Shown: positions 1 through 10,629 of the stretch, one piece after another
How the letters are laid out: the number at the start of each line of letters is the position of its first letter
Position numbering within the stretch: position 1 is the stretch's first letter
DNA from: Siphonodentalium dalli
Lineage: Eukaryota; Mollusca; Scaphopoda; Gadilida; Siphonodentaliidae
Assembly (NCBI GenBank): GCA_032622095.1
Contig: CP136064.1
Location: 8,115,512 to 8,179,511 of the forward strand
Direction of reading: 5' to 3'
Length of the DNA stretch: 64,000 nucleotides
Made by a program: the position numbers and the translations under genes
The notes under the pieces: generated by a model
Told to the model about the DNA's origin: nothing
Seen by the model: only the letters and a program-made list of their open reading frames with translations
Databases searched by the model: none

Positions 1-1289
1 ATTTTGTGTAAGTCTGATTTGATCAAATCTGCAGCAATTATGGGATATTCTATAGCAATATAAAGTGATGTGTCATCCGCAAATAATCGTATATTACATC
101 TAATTCCCTCGACTATGTCGTTTATGTACACGAGGAATAGAAGAGGGCCGATTATGGATACTTGAGGCACTCCTGTTGTAACGTCTTTCCATGGCGAATT
201 AAAGTTAGAAATTGTTACTCTTTGTTGTCCAGTAGTTTTTAAAGCTTCCCAGTTATCCCCATTCTTTTTTAGTTTAAAGAGGAGACCCTGTGCCAAACCT
301 TATCGAACGCATTGCTTATATCGCAGAATACACCCCTTATTTCCCTCCCATCGTCAAGGGCTGATATACTATAATGGTAAATATCGATCAATTGGAATAC
401 TGTGCTATCGTTTGGTATAAATCCTGACTGTAGGTCGCTTAAAAGCTTATTCGTTCGTAGGTATTTTGATATATGATAGAATATACATTTCTCGAAGACC
501 TTAGACAGACAACTGAGTAAAGATACTGGTCGATAATTTGATGGATCGCTGGGATCTCCAGTTTTTTAAATTGGGCATACGTTTGCCTTTTTCCATTCTG
601 AAGGAAAGTACGATCGTTCAATGAAAACCCTGAAAGCAAATGCTAGTGGTTTAGCTAGTGATATCGAACAATTTTTTAATACTTTGGGACTAATACCGTC
701 GTAACCGACCGCTTTCGGTGTCTTGATTGAGTTTAAACTTTCGAGTACATGTTCATCAGATATTTCAATCTCGCGCTGCCTTTTCTTCATTTGCGGTTAT
801 TATAAACTGGTCTGTTTTAGGGCTGGTATTGGTTTAGATTCAGGTTTCATGAGGTGGTTTAATGTTTTCCACCAGAGTGAGGAATCAGTGAAACAACTAC
901 CCAGTATTGGCTGTGTTTTCTCCAGAGATTTTTGCTAGGAACGTCTTATTTTTGCTATAACTTCATTTCTTTTCTTTTTATAAATCGTCCACGCTTCAAT
1001 TGTGTCTCTTTGTTTTGCCAATTTGTAGGAACGTCTCCTTTGTCTCATAAGTTTACGAATTTGATATGTTAACCATTCAGGTTCATTTGGCGAATTATTA
1101 CGAGCTTATTTGGTTTATAAAGGTTCGCGATGTCAATTATTTTTTTCGTACGAGCTTCTGCTATTTCATCAGACCGAATTGCTGAGAGATCTCTCATAAA
1201 GTCCCACGCGTTAAAGGCATTATTAATTGCGGAGTAATCGGCTCGATTATAATCCAATATCCTTCTTTTCATGATTGCACTCGGCTTCT
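1..1289 (-). pseudogene. LINE A: reverse transcriptase and linker, decayed, cut by window start
   Basis: Minus-strand translation gives the region between endonuclease and reverse transcriptase of a Jockey/CR1-type non-LTR retrotransposon (the 'KRRILDYNRADY...NAFNAWDF' linker near 1270-1200), then RT motifs: 'PKAVGYDGISPKVLK' (about 720-680), 'SDPSNYRPVSLL' (about 545-510), 'LQSGFIPNDSTVFQL' (about 435-390), a 'DISNAFDKVWH' block (about 320-285) and the catalytic FADD motif (about 88-77), after which the window ends. The reading frame is broken: a TAA replaces a tyrosine-type codon just after 'ANVCPI' near 571-569, and a frame change follows the AFDKVWH block near 285. The role in the live parent would be target-primed reverse transcription. 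This copy is dead. The clade name is from motif style only; CR1, L2 and Jockey relatives cannot be separated by eye. Confidence 0.85.
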
Positions 1290-1722
1290 TAAAGGCACGG
1301 TTGGCCTTAATTGTCGAAAATATTCATATTTGTTCCAAACACCGTAAACAGAAAAACATTAAAACGCATACAGTTTCATCCATATATACCATGACCATCG
1401 CGAAAACAGCATGTTATCATAAAGACCTACTATATTTTACCTAAGCAATAGTCTGATTGTGTTACAGAACACAGCACAATGCTACTGGCTAATCACACCC
1501 AAATGGCATAAACGCTCTTTATTAGCTCCCTATCAGGAATTCACCAACAAAGAACGCTCTTTATGTTTACCATCATAATATAAACAAACGCCAGAAAAGT
1601 AACTTTTTATGCTTTTGTTTACATAACAATGGTCAAACATATGACAATAATATACTGTTTATGCGATATTTCTTATTTGTATACGGACAAAGTCTGTCTA
1701 CATTTTGATGTTCTTTCTGTTT
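1290..1722. mobile_element. 0.43-kb dispersed repeat, copy 1, inserted in LINE A
   Basis: This block interrupts LINE A exactly between its endonuclease and its linker. It matches 29224-29660 in the same orientation over its whole length: shared landmarks are 'aatattcatatttgtt', 'aacgctctttatta', 'taacgctctttatgtttacca', 'acaatwatatactgtttatg' and 'caaagtctgtctayattt'. Both copies begin near 'taaaggcacgg' and end near 'ctttctgtt'. No long open frame and no clear terminal inverted repeat was seen, so I call it a non-autonomous element of unknown class. Confidence 0.7.
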
Positions 1723-2475
1723 GTGGCGGTTTTTGACGTGTGAAAATATTTTCACAGGATACCCACCACCAAGGCCAACCGTACCTTTAAATTTCAAATT
1801 TAAACGTAGTAATATTGGACAATGAAACCGAGTTAAATCTGAAAAGAATGGATCTAAGTTTTCATTCGATTCAACAACCTCAGGGGTATTTGTTAAATAT
1901 AGGTATATGAGAGAATAAGAACTTTCTGTAAAGTATGTAGCTTGTTTAATTATTTGCTTTAAGCCAAAGCGCTGATTAATATATGTAATTGGTTTTGTTT
2001 CTAATGGTATTTGGTTTGAATTAAAATCTCCAGTTATTATGACATGTGGGATATTAGTACGATCGCCCAACGCCAAATCAATATTTGTATATGGTTTTCC
2101 CATATACTGATGGGTGTATTTGGTGGTCTATAAAACGTACCAAGCAAAAATCTCATTGTGGATGTTGCAATCTCTAGCCATACGCTCTCTACGTCAGTGA
2201 TTTCAAGGTCAGTACGTCTTTTGAAATAAAGTGAATCCCTTACATAGACAGCAATGCCACCACCCAAGGTTAGACGGTCTCTCCTTTGTGGATCATGCCA
2301 TCCTGTTATTAATAATTCGTTATCGGAATTTGCATTTGAGAGCCATGTTTCCGTAAATGAAATTATATCAAAGTTTCTAGCTTCTGCAGTAAGTCTATTT
2401 TCGGTGTCAAACTTTGAATATTAAGACACATTAGGGCCAGCAAATGCCTGCCCACATTGCTTTCTGTTGGACCCG
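1723..2475 (-). pseudogene. LINE A: AP-endonuclease (EEP) domain, decayed
   Basis: Minus strand encodes the N-terminal endonuclease of the same LINE. Recognisable in order: 'LNIQSLTPKIDLL' (catalytic Asn region, about 2440-2400), 'DIISFTETWL' (catalytic Glu, about 2370-2340), 'GGGIAVYVRDSL' and 'LLGTFYRPPN' (about 2265-2100), 'VIITGDFNSNQ' (the GDFN motif, about 2045-2010) and 'SDLTRFHCPILL' carrying the terminal catalytic His (about 1840-1805). A single-base frame change lies between the first two motifs, and another frame change lies near 2100-2040. In the family this enzyme nicks the target DNA before reverse transcription. The domain ends at the 1290-1722 insertion. Confidence 0.85.
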
Positions 2476-3011
2476 GGTTTTGTTCTATGTCAAATGCTCG
2501 GTTTAGAATAGATTTTAGCACCTCAATCACCCATCTTCCAACAGCGAATTTGTAATGTGTAACACTTCTCTTTCAACAAATGTGAAAAATGAAACTATAC
2601 TCCGTGAATTTGTTCGCTTGAAGCCTACATATCGGAGTTTAGAGTTGGATGTGGCTTGAATTATATTTCCAACAAACCTTTTGAAAATAAAACAGGGCGC
2701 ACACGTCAGTTGATATCCCAGCTTATTACAAAATATATCTTGAAATAATGCAGTCGCCTTTCAACATGTAATATTTCAACACAATTACTAGTGCTATGTG
2801 GGTAGGAATCCCCAATTTTCTGATCATAAACTATGACAAAAAGTTTAGTGTGCTCAATCCATCAAGTGGTGTTTCTGTTGTCCCTCTCAATGCTCTCGAA
2901 TAGTACATGCCGATGTGGGTTGTATGGGGAGGGGCACACCTGCAGCGGTCGGGGTGTTAGTGTGTGTGACCATTTTAAAGATAAGATGTCGGAGCAGATC
3001 TTACCGGATAA
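2476..3011. other. No recognisable gene; probable LINE A 5' part and unique DNA
   Basis: The stretch directly upstream of the endonuclease motifs may be the 5' region or an ORF1 remnant of LINE A, but I see no gag-like zinc knuckles. The remainder holds only short frames with no recognisable domain. Confidence 0.4.
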
Positions 3012-3357
3012 ATGGATCTGACATACCATTATTTGACCCAACCACCTACTAAAAAAGATTATACTCAGTTTATTGGCAACGAGCACTGTCTGTGTATTAC
3101 ACTATGGAAAGGAAAACCGTACTTTCATGTATTTGACAATGGAATGTCAAGCTCGTTTTTTATGACTTTGCCTGAAGCAAAGTATTACAAAACCCTGTGG
3201 AATGAGTTGTTGCTCAGATGCTAAGCATGACCAGCATGCCTGATGATGGGGTAGTCGACTTCCACAGGATGATACTAGCAGAGCGGACCACTCAAAATTT
3301 CGGATGGGAAAAAATGATAATAAAGTATAACGAATTTCAGAATCAAATAATCCAATA
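3012..3357 (+). pseudogene. Small broken ORF, unknown function (weak PC4-like look)
   Basis: A 70-residue frame (3012-3224) has the ordered look of a real protein: 'CLCITLWKGKPYFHVFDNG' followed by 'FFMTLPEAKYYKTLWNELL'. It stops at 3222-3224, but the next frame overlaps it and carries on without a stop from about 3205 to 3357 with 'MPDDGVVDFHRMILAER' and 'GWEKMIIKYNEFQNQI'. Together this reads as one protein of about 115 residues broken by one frameshift between 3203 and 3224. The beta-strand pattern with a short turn then an amphipathic segment recalls the PC4/p15 single-strand-binding fold, but only loosely. It could also be a piece of a transposon-borne accessory protein. No introns or promoter are evident. 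I do not recognise the family. Confidence 0.35.
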
Positions 3358-3604
3358 TGAACCTATGTGAATATTACAGGTCGATTATGAACCTATTTGC
3401 GCGAGGATAGGCTGTCAATGTTCTTTATATAAGATGGAAAGGCAGACAGTATAACGTTACCAAAGATTGTGTAATAGATGTTTAACTCTTAAAGTTACAT
3501 GGAACACTCCCCTGCTCAAAGTGAAATAATCATGTCAAAATGAAATATTTTTATGAATTTAATATCCAGATAGGCAAAAAAACAACGTCATTGTTATCAA
3601 CGAA

Positions 3605-3875
3605 TTATATGCAGTGACTATTGTTGGGAGGTTTATGCAGTGACTATTGTTGGGGGTTTATGCAGTGACTATTGTTGGGAGGTTTATGCAGTGACTATTG
3701 TTGTGAGGTTTATGCAGTGACTATTGTTGGGATGTCATGCAGTGACTATTGTTGTGATGTAATGCAGTGACTATTGTTGTGATGTCATGCAGTGACTATT
3801 GTTGGGATGTCATGCAGTGACTATTGTTGGGATGTCATGCAGTGACTATTGTTGGGGGATTATGCAGTGACTGTA
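3605..3875. repeat. Minisatellite, about 22-25 bp unit, about 11-12 copies
   Basis: Tandem units built on 'atgcagtgactattgttggg' with a variable G/T-rich spacer (gaggttt, gggttt, atgtc, atgta). The same unit makes the array at 17807-18336 and occurs once in a matching flank at about 7048-7070. Confidence 0.9.
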
Positions 3876-4344
3876 ATTGTTGACGAAATCATTGCCGTAT
3901 GTTTATCTTGCACCCGACAATTCGTCCATAATAAAGTGGTAATATATTTTCATAGAGTATCCATATAGTTATAATGAGTATCCATAGAGTATCAATATAG
4001 TTACAATGCTGACATGGTACAGTCGATGTGGTTGGAATTTTTGAGAAACTTAATGTATTGCCATATCGTCCCACAGTTATGGAAGGAGTCTGTGTATTAT
4101 CATGATGAGTCGAACGGGGTCCCACAATTAGGGAAGGAGTCTGAGTATTATCACGAGGAGTAGAACGGGGTCTCACAGTTATAGAAGGAGCGAAAATAGA
4201 TGGTTAACACCATCTACCAATATAAGAAGCGAAAAATCGACGAAGTTGTGTTAATGGTTGCGGACAACTAAATATTTATTCTTTTTTTAATTTGTATTAT
4301 TTATTTTCATTTTTTTCTTACATTCTTTAACAATTTGTATCGGG
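3876..4344. repeat. Short direct repeats between minisatellite and motif cluster
   Basis: A 50-51-bp unit ('acggggtcccacaattag' type, with 'gaaggagtctgagtatta') occurs about 2.4 times at 4072-4190, and 'gagtatccata' is repeated at 3955-3995. The rest is AT-rich with nothing recognised. Confidence 0.6.
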
Positions 4345-4815
4345 TTTCGGTCAGTCGGTAAATTCGGTCACTTTCTCCAACTGACAAGCATTCCCGGATT
4401 GTAAACAATACACAGGCGGAAGCATGTCGGTAGAAAACAGAAATACCACCCACCATACTGATTGGTTACCTGTGGTCAAACCAACCAATGGAATTACGTT
4501 TGGCAAACACCGTTGTCTGCGTGTGCCACGTGACCAATCATCTTCTCGCAAAAATTCAAAAAAATTCACACGGTGTGTCTTTGAGGATCTCCACTATTTT
4601 CGAACTGAATGTAAATTTTCTGATTGATACACCATTTATGTTAATGTTTTGTTGTTTGTTGATGTTTATAGCATTATTTTGACATGTTTTTTCTGAATAA
4701 AAGTGAATACAAATATTTAAAATGGGATTTAAAAGTGACCGAAATTACCATCCTATAAATTTACACTTTGACGGTAACTTCGGTCGGCGGGAATTTCAAG
4801 TGACCGGTCAATATC
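4345..4815. promoter_or_regulatory. Left cluster of GTGACCGAAATTACC-type motifs, with CCAAT boxes
   Basis: The motif occurs in both orientations: 'GGTAAATTCGGTCAC' at 4357-4372, 'AGTGACCGAAATTACCAT' near 4734, 'GACGGTAACTTCGGTCGG' near 4777 and 'AAGTGACCGGTCAATA' near 4798. Between the first two are several CCAAT-box cores ('tgattggtta', 'accaaccaatgg', 'gtgaccaatcatc', 4460-4540). A matching cluster lies at 10630-10980, on the far side of the transposase and HIRAN ORFs. I read the clusters as possible terminal or subterminal transposase-binding sites, with the CCAAT boxes as a possible promoter; this is inference. Confidence 0.45.
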
Positions 4816-5778
4816 GATCGAGAGTTATCTGCAGATAAACATACTACAGATGAACTGTTCTTAGTCAGGGGTCGCACGTGTTGGGGAGGGGTCCGTCTGG
4901 AATAGTTGGTCGTGTATACGTGAGCTTATCAACTGATAAACCTGGATAAACTGATAACAATTTCTCTATTAGAGCCTATGTTATGTTGGGATGGTGCATC
5001 CATAGGGCCATAATCCAAATAAATCAGTCGTTGCCTTCATATAGACCCAGACCGTTCATGAATGCCAAATTATGTACCGTAGGTCTACTATACAATATAT
5101 AGTTATATGGGCTCAACATAGGCTCAACATCCAGATGTGCCAAAATATATAGTCACATTAAGCAAGGGCCAATAAATATCCTGAATGGCGCATTCGCAGC
5201 AGTGGGGAGCTATTTGAGTCTATATACCCTATACAATTACACTGCCCCTTCCATCACCGTCCTGAAATTGCAGTGAATCATTCACCAAAAGACTAATACC
5301 CGATAGCCTATTCCAGCTGATATACCATAATGTAACCATATGCATGTGTTTATAATTACTTTTTCTATTGCAGAATGTTTCGTTTTTTTCTTCCCAGCAT
5401 GATGTTCGTGAAATAATTGTTTCCGTTTGTTAACAAGATGCCAACTGAACAAGAGGTTGATAGAGATCCCCGAGCCTAGCTAGGCCTATGCCTCATATCC
5501 TGACGCAGCTTTCAGGAATAATAATTTTATAATAAATAAACTTACCGTACTAATTGCAGAGAATATGGTGTATTCCTAAGCTTGATGTAGATTTATTCGT
5601 AAACCATTCCATACATTCATTTAATATGATTTAAAAAGAGGCCACCGAATCAAATGCTAGCTAAATTAAATGACGTCGTCCGAGAGACAACATCATGTCT
5701 GCATGCCAGTGATCGCTACATTGTGGCAATGAGAATACATTGTGGCAAACACGTGACGCTGAAATAGATGGTTGTTAA
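4816..5778. other. Non-coding stretch, nothing recognised
   Basis: AT-rich sequence inside the proposed composite element, with no long frame, tandem array or RNA gene seen. It ends with the TTAA target of the next element. Confidence 0.4.
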
Positions 5779-6734
5779 GGGGGAGACGCACGTTTTGCAT
5801 AAATCACAGTAAACCCCGCTAGAAATGGCAAGTGATTTTCAACAAAGAATTTCTCTGGATCTATCTGGTGAAAAATGTTGAATTTTACATATGATAATTT
5901 TCATTATAAATAGAATCATAGCAATTATAAAGAGACAATAACAATAATGAATTTTAATACATTTGAGAGGATGAAAATATTTGTTTCGTTTCTGTCCCTT
6001 TAGGTACCGAGAACTGGCAGAAAAATTTATAATTTCAAACAACATGTCAACCATCAAATAGCTTATTTTCTTGACTCCATGAGAGGAGGCTTCATTTGTA
6101 TCATAATGTTGAGTTAGCTTTTTAATTGCATATAATAGCATCATACCCCATGTATTATAATGAAGAATAAAGCAGTCACAAATATGCCAGCCCAATGAAA
6201 ACAAATGTTCAAATGTGGTGCTGTCCACTCAAGCAGGGAGCAATCAACAGAAATTAGGCCACAGTGTTAAGAGATATGGTGGTCAGATTTAACTTGGTTA
6301 TGAACCCATGACCCAGAACTCAACTGAGCCCAATTTTTCAATGTCCAACAAGCATGGCATGAAAATTCTCAATAATAAAAAATTATTTATGGTAGTTGTC
6401 TTTCTGAATGAAAATAATCATTTAATTTCATGAATCAAGAAAAATTAAGTCTCCTCTCATGATCTTCAGATAAGATATCATGTATATATGAAATGCACTT
6501 TCGAAAAAAATCTGTTTTACAGTAGTTCTCGGTACCTGAACACAGTGAAATTTTTAAGATTTTTCATGCCAAAAAAGTAAAGTAAATGAGATTATAATAA
6601 CCAAATATCCAATGGTTCTTATGTATGGTACCAATTAATCTCTTGTACAAAATTTCACAAAGATATTCCTGATAGATTTAGAGAAAATACATTTTGAAAT
6701 ACCAGGAAATTTTGGCAAAACGTGCGTCTGACCC
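5779..6734. mobile_element. TTAA-flanked 956-bp DNA element (Kolobok- or piggyBac-like)
   Basis: The ends are inverted: left 'GGGGGAGACGCACGTTTTGC' and, reverse-complemented from the right, 'GGGTCAGACGCACGTTTTGC'. Both ends are flanked by TTAA (5775-5778 and 6735-6738). An inner inverted pair 'ggtaccgagaac' / 'gttctcggtacc' lies at 6003 and 6524. A minus-strand frame of 129 residues (5839-6228) shows no transposase motif I recognise and starts from a non-ATG codon in part. TTAA duplication is shared by piggyBac and Kolobok; the GG rather than CCC start favours Kolobok, weakly. Confidence 0.75.
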
Positions 6735-6779
6735 TTAAACCTGGAAAATCCAGCAACGTTATTTCAAACCTGCGACTTG

Positions 6780-7260
6780 CAATGGGGTCGGAATGTGAAT
6801 GTGCGCATTGTGATGATGTGCGAAATGATTCATAAATCTATAGCAATAGCATCATTCACAATATCATTACATACGCGAGTGCACGATAATAATAAAAAGA
6901 TTTTCACTTAAAGTGATGTGAAACACTCCATATGGTGATCAAATTAAAATGGCGAATAATCTTGTTCAAAGTAGTAATTTTTACAAATAGTATATCCAAA
7001 TTGACAACACACACGGTCATATACGGTCTTATATAGGAATTATATGCAGTGACTCTTGACGGTGAAATCGTTTTCGTTAGTTTGACGTCGACAGATGCGT
7101 CCCGAATCGAGTAGTAAATATTTACAATTGAGCTGAGTCCACCCCAGTAAGTAGGCTACATATACATAGAGGATCTATAACGAGTTTTGTCAGTATATCA
7201 GCTGCTATGAAATGAGTTTTAATGAAATATACCACGCGGGACAATCATAACTTTCACGAT
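6780..7260. repeat. Dispersed repeat copy with a single unit of the 22-bp minisatellite
   Basis: The segment matches the flanks of the 3605-3875 array in the same order: 'gaaacactcc...caaagt...tatccaaattgac...gaattatatgcagtgact' then 'gaaatcgttttcgttag' and 'cgtc...gtagtaaatattt'. Here the 22-bp unit is present once, so this looks like the unexpanded form of the element at about 3490-3960. Confidence 0.6.
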
Positions 7261-8025
7261 GGTGAGTATATTTCCCTCAAACTTGTAATGCCACAAATTT
7301 AGTTATTGACAAACTATTTATTTCGAAAATCGTGCCAGAATTATGATTCAAAAAAAGATCAATATAGATTTACTTTTACAGATAATTTGTATATGACCTA
7401 TCTGAAAAGCTCAAATTCATATATGTCAGTTACATGAATTATATATACTACAACATGAACATATCTTAAACCATAAAAACTTTCACATTTAACATTTTGA
7501 TAAGTAGTGCCTATACAGTCAGCATATAGGCCTACTCTCGGGGGCTCCAAAATAATGGGAGAAAATGTTTTAAGAATGCTTCTATTAGGCCTATGTAATA
7601 GGTATGCACTTGACTCTTGGTAGGTGGTTTGAGTTTACCATCAGTTAATATTGAGGGATGGCACCAAGGGATTTCAAATGTCAATCCACCAGCATACCCT
7701 ACAGGCTACAGCCCACATTTATTGGAGAATTGTTTTGAAACTGTACAGTCTTGTTGGTACATGAAAAGTAGGCATGCTTCTATTATCATGATACGGAACA
7801 TTCATCGGATAAGATCAAGAAAACTGATTAAAATAGTCATTTGAAGCAGTTTGGAGGGGGTGGATCCCTATCCCAGAATCCGAAAAAAAACAAGTATAGG
7901 GTGGTGGGTACCCATAGTGCGGAACAAATAAAAAAAGCGCCTAGTGTCCGGAAAAAGTTTCCTGACACCCCCCTCCCCCGGGGGTCCATTGCGTTTTTTA
8001 CTTCGATAATATTTCTTTCCAGAAA
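7261..8025 (+). promoter_or_regulatory. Upstream region of the transposase with 3' splice-site-like end
   Basis: Mostly AT-rich, nothing coding. The last bases before the start codon, 'cttcgataatatttctttccag' in effect (pyrimidine run ending TTTCCAG at about 8016-8022), form a strong acceptor-like sequence, followed by AAAATGC at 8023-8029. This suggests that an upstream non-coding exon is spliced directly to the ORF. A similar arrangement precedes the HIRAN ORF. Confidence 0.4.
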
Positions 8026-9703
8026 ATGCCCAAAAAATCAAAACACCTCTATGGCAACTACGACGAAAAACTTCTCGAGGAGGCAGTTGCTAATGTTAAG
8101 GGTGGTACGATGTCGTTGAGGAAAGCTTCCAAAGTCTTTGGTATTCCCAGATCGACGGTATCAGACCACGTCCTGGGGAAGATTACTCATCGCCCTGGAC
8201 GGCCCCAGATTATACCAGAATCAATCGAGAAACAAATAGTAAGGAGCACTCTGAATGCAGCGGACATAGGTCTTGGTCTCAGCAGATGTGGGCTGATGCA
8301 GAAAGCTGGGAGAGTTTGCAAGTGATTGAGTTTAAAAACTCCCTTCAAGAAGGGGATCCCTGGAAAAGCATGGCTAGCCGGCCTCAAGCATCGTCACCCC
8401 GAGCTTTCCTTGAGGAAACCTTCCAAGCTTTCCGCGGCGAGGTGTCTCTTGGACAAACCTGCAGTGACTGATTATTTCGGAAAATTGCAGGACATTTCCG
8501 ACGGAATTCGCGCCGAACACACGTGGAACATGGACGAGAAGGGGGTCCGACTTGAACACAAACCACAGAAAGTTTTGGCAAGAAAGGGTTCTAAAACTGT
8601 TGCCGGTCGTGTGAGCGACAGTAGAGAAAATATTACAATAGTTGCATGTATAAGCGGAGATGGTAGGAAACTACCCCCACTGTTTGTCGTCAAAGGAAAA
8701 ACAGAGAGATGTCTCCATGCATACAACACTGACGAGGGACCCGAGGGGTCTTTGTGGACCTATCAGTCAAACGGTTGGATGGAGGATGTGCTAGGTGAAA
8801 GCTGGTTCGCTGATGTTTTTCTTAAACACTGTGGTCCACATAGACCGCAGTTGCTGATCCTGGATCAACACAAGACCCATGAAGTAACAGGGCTTCTGGA
8901 TAAAGCAAAGGCCAACGACATCACAATTCTTGCTATGCCTGCCCACAGCAGCCACATCCTTCAACCTTTGGACAAAGGAGTGTTTGGGCCCCTTGAGAAA
9001 TATTACAATAATATTTGCTCTGCCTACACGAGCAGTTCGGGTAGGATAATAACAAAATGTTTCTGGCCCAAATTGTTCAAAGAATCATGGTTTCTAGCAA
9101 CAACAGTTGAAAACATTAAAAGTGGTTTCAGGATGACAGGAATCGTTCCATTCAACCCGCATGTGATATCTGCAAATGCATGTGTTAGGCCTAATGAACC
9201 AGTGACATCAGATGATGAACGTCCAGGACCATCAGGTGACGGACTACCAGGGATATCAGCATTGCCTGGACCAGCTTTAACTTCCACGTGTGCAGCTGAG
9301 CCGCAAATTCCGGAACCGGGAATAATGTCTGAATTGAACAACGTTTTGGAAATCGACGACCTCGATCTGTTTCCAGAAAATTGCAGCACCACCACCGTCG
9401 TCGATCTGTCCCCAACTCCCCCATCTGGGTGATGGAGAATCGATCAACCTCACGTTGGACTGGAATGCGGAGGTGACAGACATATTTGCACCGAGTGAAC
9501 AGTTAAGTGGAATAAGGTCAGTGGCTAGGAGCCGCATCCTCACCAGTGAGGATATCATCACAGAAAAGCGCCGAAAGGATGCAGAAAAGTAAGAAAAAAA
9601 ACAGAAGGCTGCTGAACACAAAAAAGTTAAAGAAGAGAAACAAAAGGCAAAAATGTTGACTACTCTACTGGAAAGATTGATTGCACAATCTAATGCACAC
9701 TAG
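8026..9703 (+). pseudogene. pogo/Tigger-type transposase (Tc1/mariner superfamily), two or three lesions
   Basis: The first 99 codons carry a Psq/CENP-B type helix-turn-helix: 'NYDEKLLEEAVANVKGG', 'SLRKASKVFGIPRSTVSDHV'. After an in-frame TGA at 8323-8325 (same frame, likely from an Arg CGA codon) the protein continues with 'TPFKKGIPGKAW...RHPELSLRKP' and a DDE_1 catalytic core: Asp in 'WNMDEKG' (codon at 8533), Asp in 'LLILDQHKTH' (8863) and Asp in 'LQPLDKGVFGPL' (8971), giving DD35D spacing typical of pogo. 'DQH' replaces the usual 'DGH'. A frameshift near 9420-9430 moves to the next frame, which gives the charged C-terminal tail ('SRILTSEDIITEKRRKD', then Lys/Glu-rich) with another stop at 9590-9592 and a final TAG at 9701-9703. 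The parent would cut and paste its element at TA sites. This copy is probably inactive but young: reading frame otherwise intact over about 560 codons. Confidence 0.93.
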
Positions 9704-10192
9704 TTGCTAAGTTTTATGTATAAATTCATTAATCCATAATGCATCCATACAGATACAATCAACCCCACTATGATTTCATATTTCCTTCCTATTTCCTTCC
9801 TTATTTACATGTAGCATCATTGAAGTAAAAACGAAACGACAACGACGATCTATAGGCCTACATATCGCATTCTATAACGTCTATTATATATATAGCCATT
9901 TCCAAACCTCTCATATACATATGTGAGGCTATAAAAACTTTAGAAGTTTTACTAGTCTATAGTTCTCCTGCTTATTCAAGATTTATAACAATATTTAGTA
10001 TTCGACTTTTCTAATAATCTGAAAATTGTGAAGATTTCTAGATTGAATTGTCCTAGACCAAATGGAATTCGGAATAAAAAAATTTGGAGAAAAAAATCCC
10101 TACCTACCCTAATTATTTTTCACCATATAACCCTAAATACAGGTATATTATTTATTTATTTTTTTAATAAATTGCAATATCCATATTTACAG
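9704..10192 (+). other. Transposase to HIRAN spacer, with acceptor-like end
   Basis: AT-rich. At about 10090-10115 a short piece 'tccctacctaccctaatt' matches, in reverse, the subterminal GGTAGG-rich part of the element at 45481. The stretch ends in 'ccatatttacag' directly before the ATG at 10193, again acceptor-like, preceded by T-rich sequence (10150-10175). Confidence 0.45.
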
Positions 10193-10573
10193 ATGAATTC
10201 CATCATCATCAAAGGCGTGTGGGCGGTAGGCATGCACCACTATGGCCCGACAAGCCTTAGGGTTGGATGCCGTTATACTATAGAGCGGGACCCGGGAAAC
10301 AGATATGACGAGAATGCGATAAAAATTAAAGAGTATCCAGAAGGGCAGGTGCGAGGTTACATTAGACGAGAAATGGCAGGGAGGTTATCTGAAGTGATAA
10401 AGTCGGGATTGATTATCAAGGATTTGGTCTATCTCAAGCCCACGGAAGCGCCAACCATAGGCAGACGAATGCCACAGCAGTCGTGCAACGTTGGATTTCG
10501 TGTTGCAAATAAAGATGCTACTGCCATAAGAATAATATTGCAATCGATTTCAATCCCATTCACCATTTTATAA
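10193..10573 (+). CDS. HIRAN-domain protein, 126 aa, stand-alone
   Basis: The ORF from the first ATG encodes a near-complete HIRAN domain and little else: 'IKGVWAVGMHHYGP' (residues 6-19), 'LRVGCRYTIERDPGNRYDEN' (22-41, with the conserved R-(D/E)-P-x-N-x-x-D-x-N-A core), 'VRGYIRREMAGRLSEVI' (53-69). HIRAN domains in HLTF and Rad5 bind the 3' end of single-stranded DNA at stalled forks; stand-alone versions are known mainly from bacteria and phages. The frame also stays open upstream to 10028, but the ATG follows a splice-acceptor-like TTTACAG and everything upstream looks non-coding, so I chose 10193. Same strand as and 490 bp downstream of a pogo-type transposase, inside the same motif-bracketed block, which suggests a transposon accessory protein. 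It might instead be an exon of a captured host gene. No stop or frameshift is seen in the domain. Confidence 0.75.
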   Translation: MNSIIIKGVWAVGMHHYGPTSLRVGCRYTIERDPGNRYDENAIKIKEYPEGQVRGYIRREMAGRLSEVIKSGLIIKDLVYLKPTEAPTIGRRMPQQSCNVGFRVANKDATAIRIILQSISIPFTIL

Positions 10574-10629
10574 TATCATTAATCTTGTCTTCAATATGAT
10601 GATAAAGTACACTAATATTTTTAAAAAAA

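Noticed and set aside
5839-6228. 129-residue minus-strand frame inside the TTAA-flanked element
   Set aside because: No transposase or other known motif; it could be a remnant, but I cannot support a gene.
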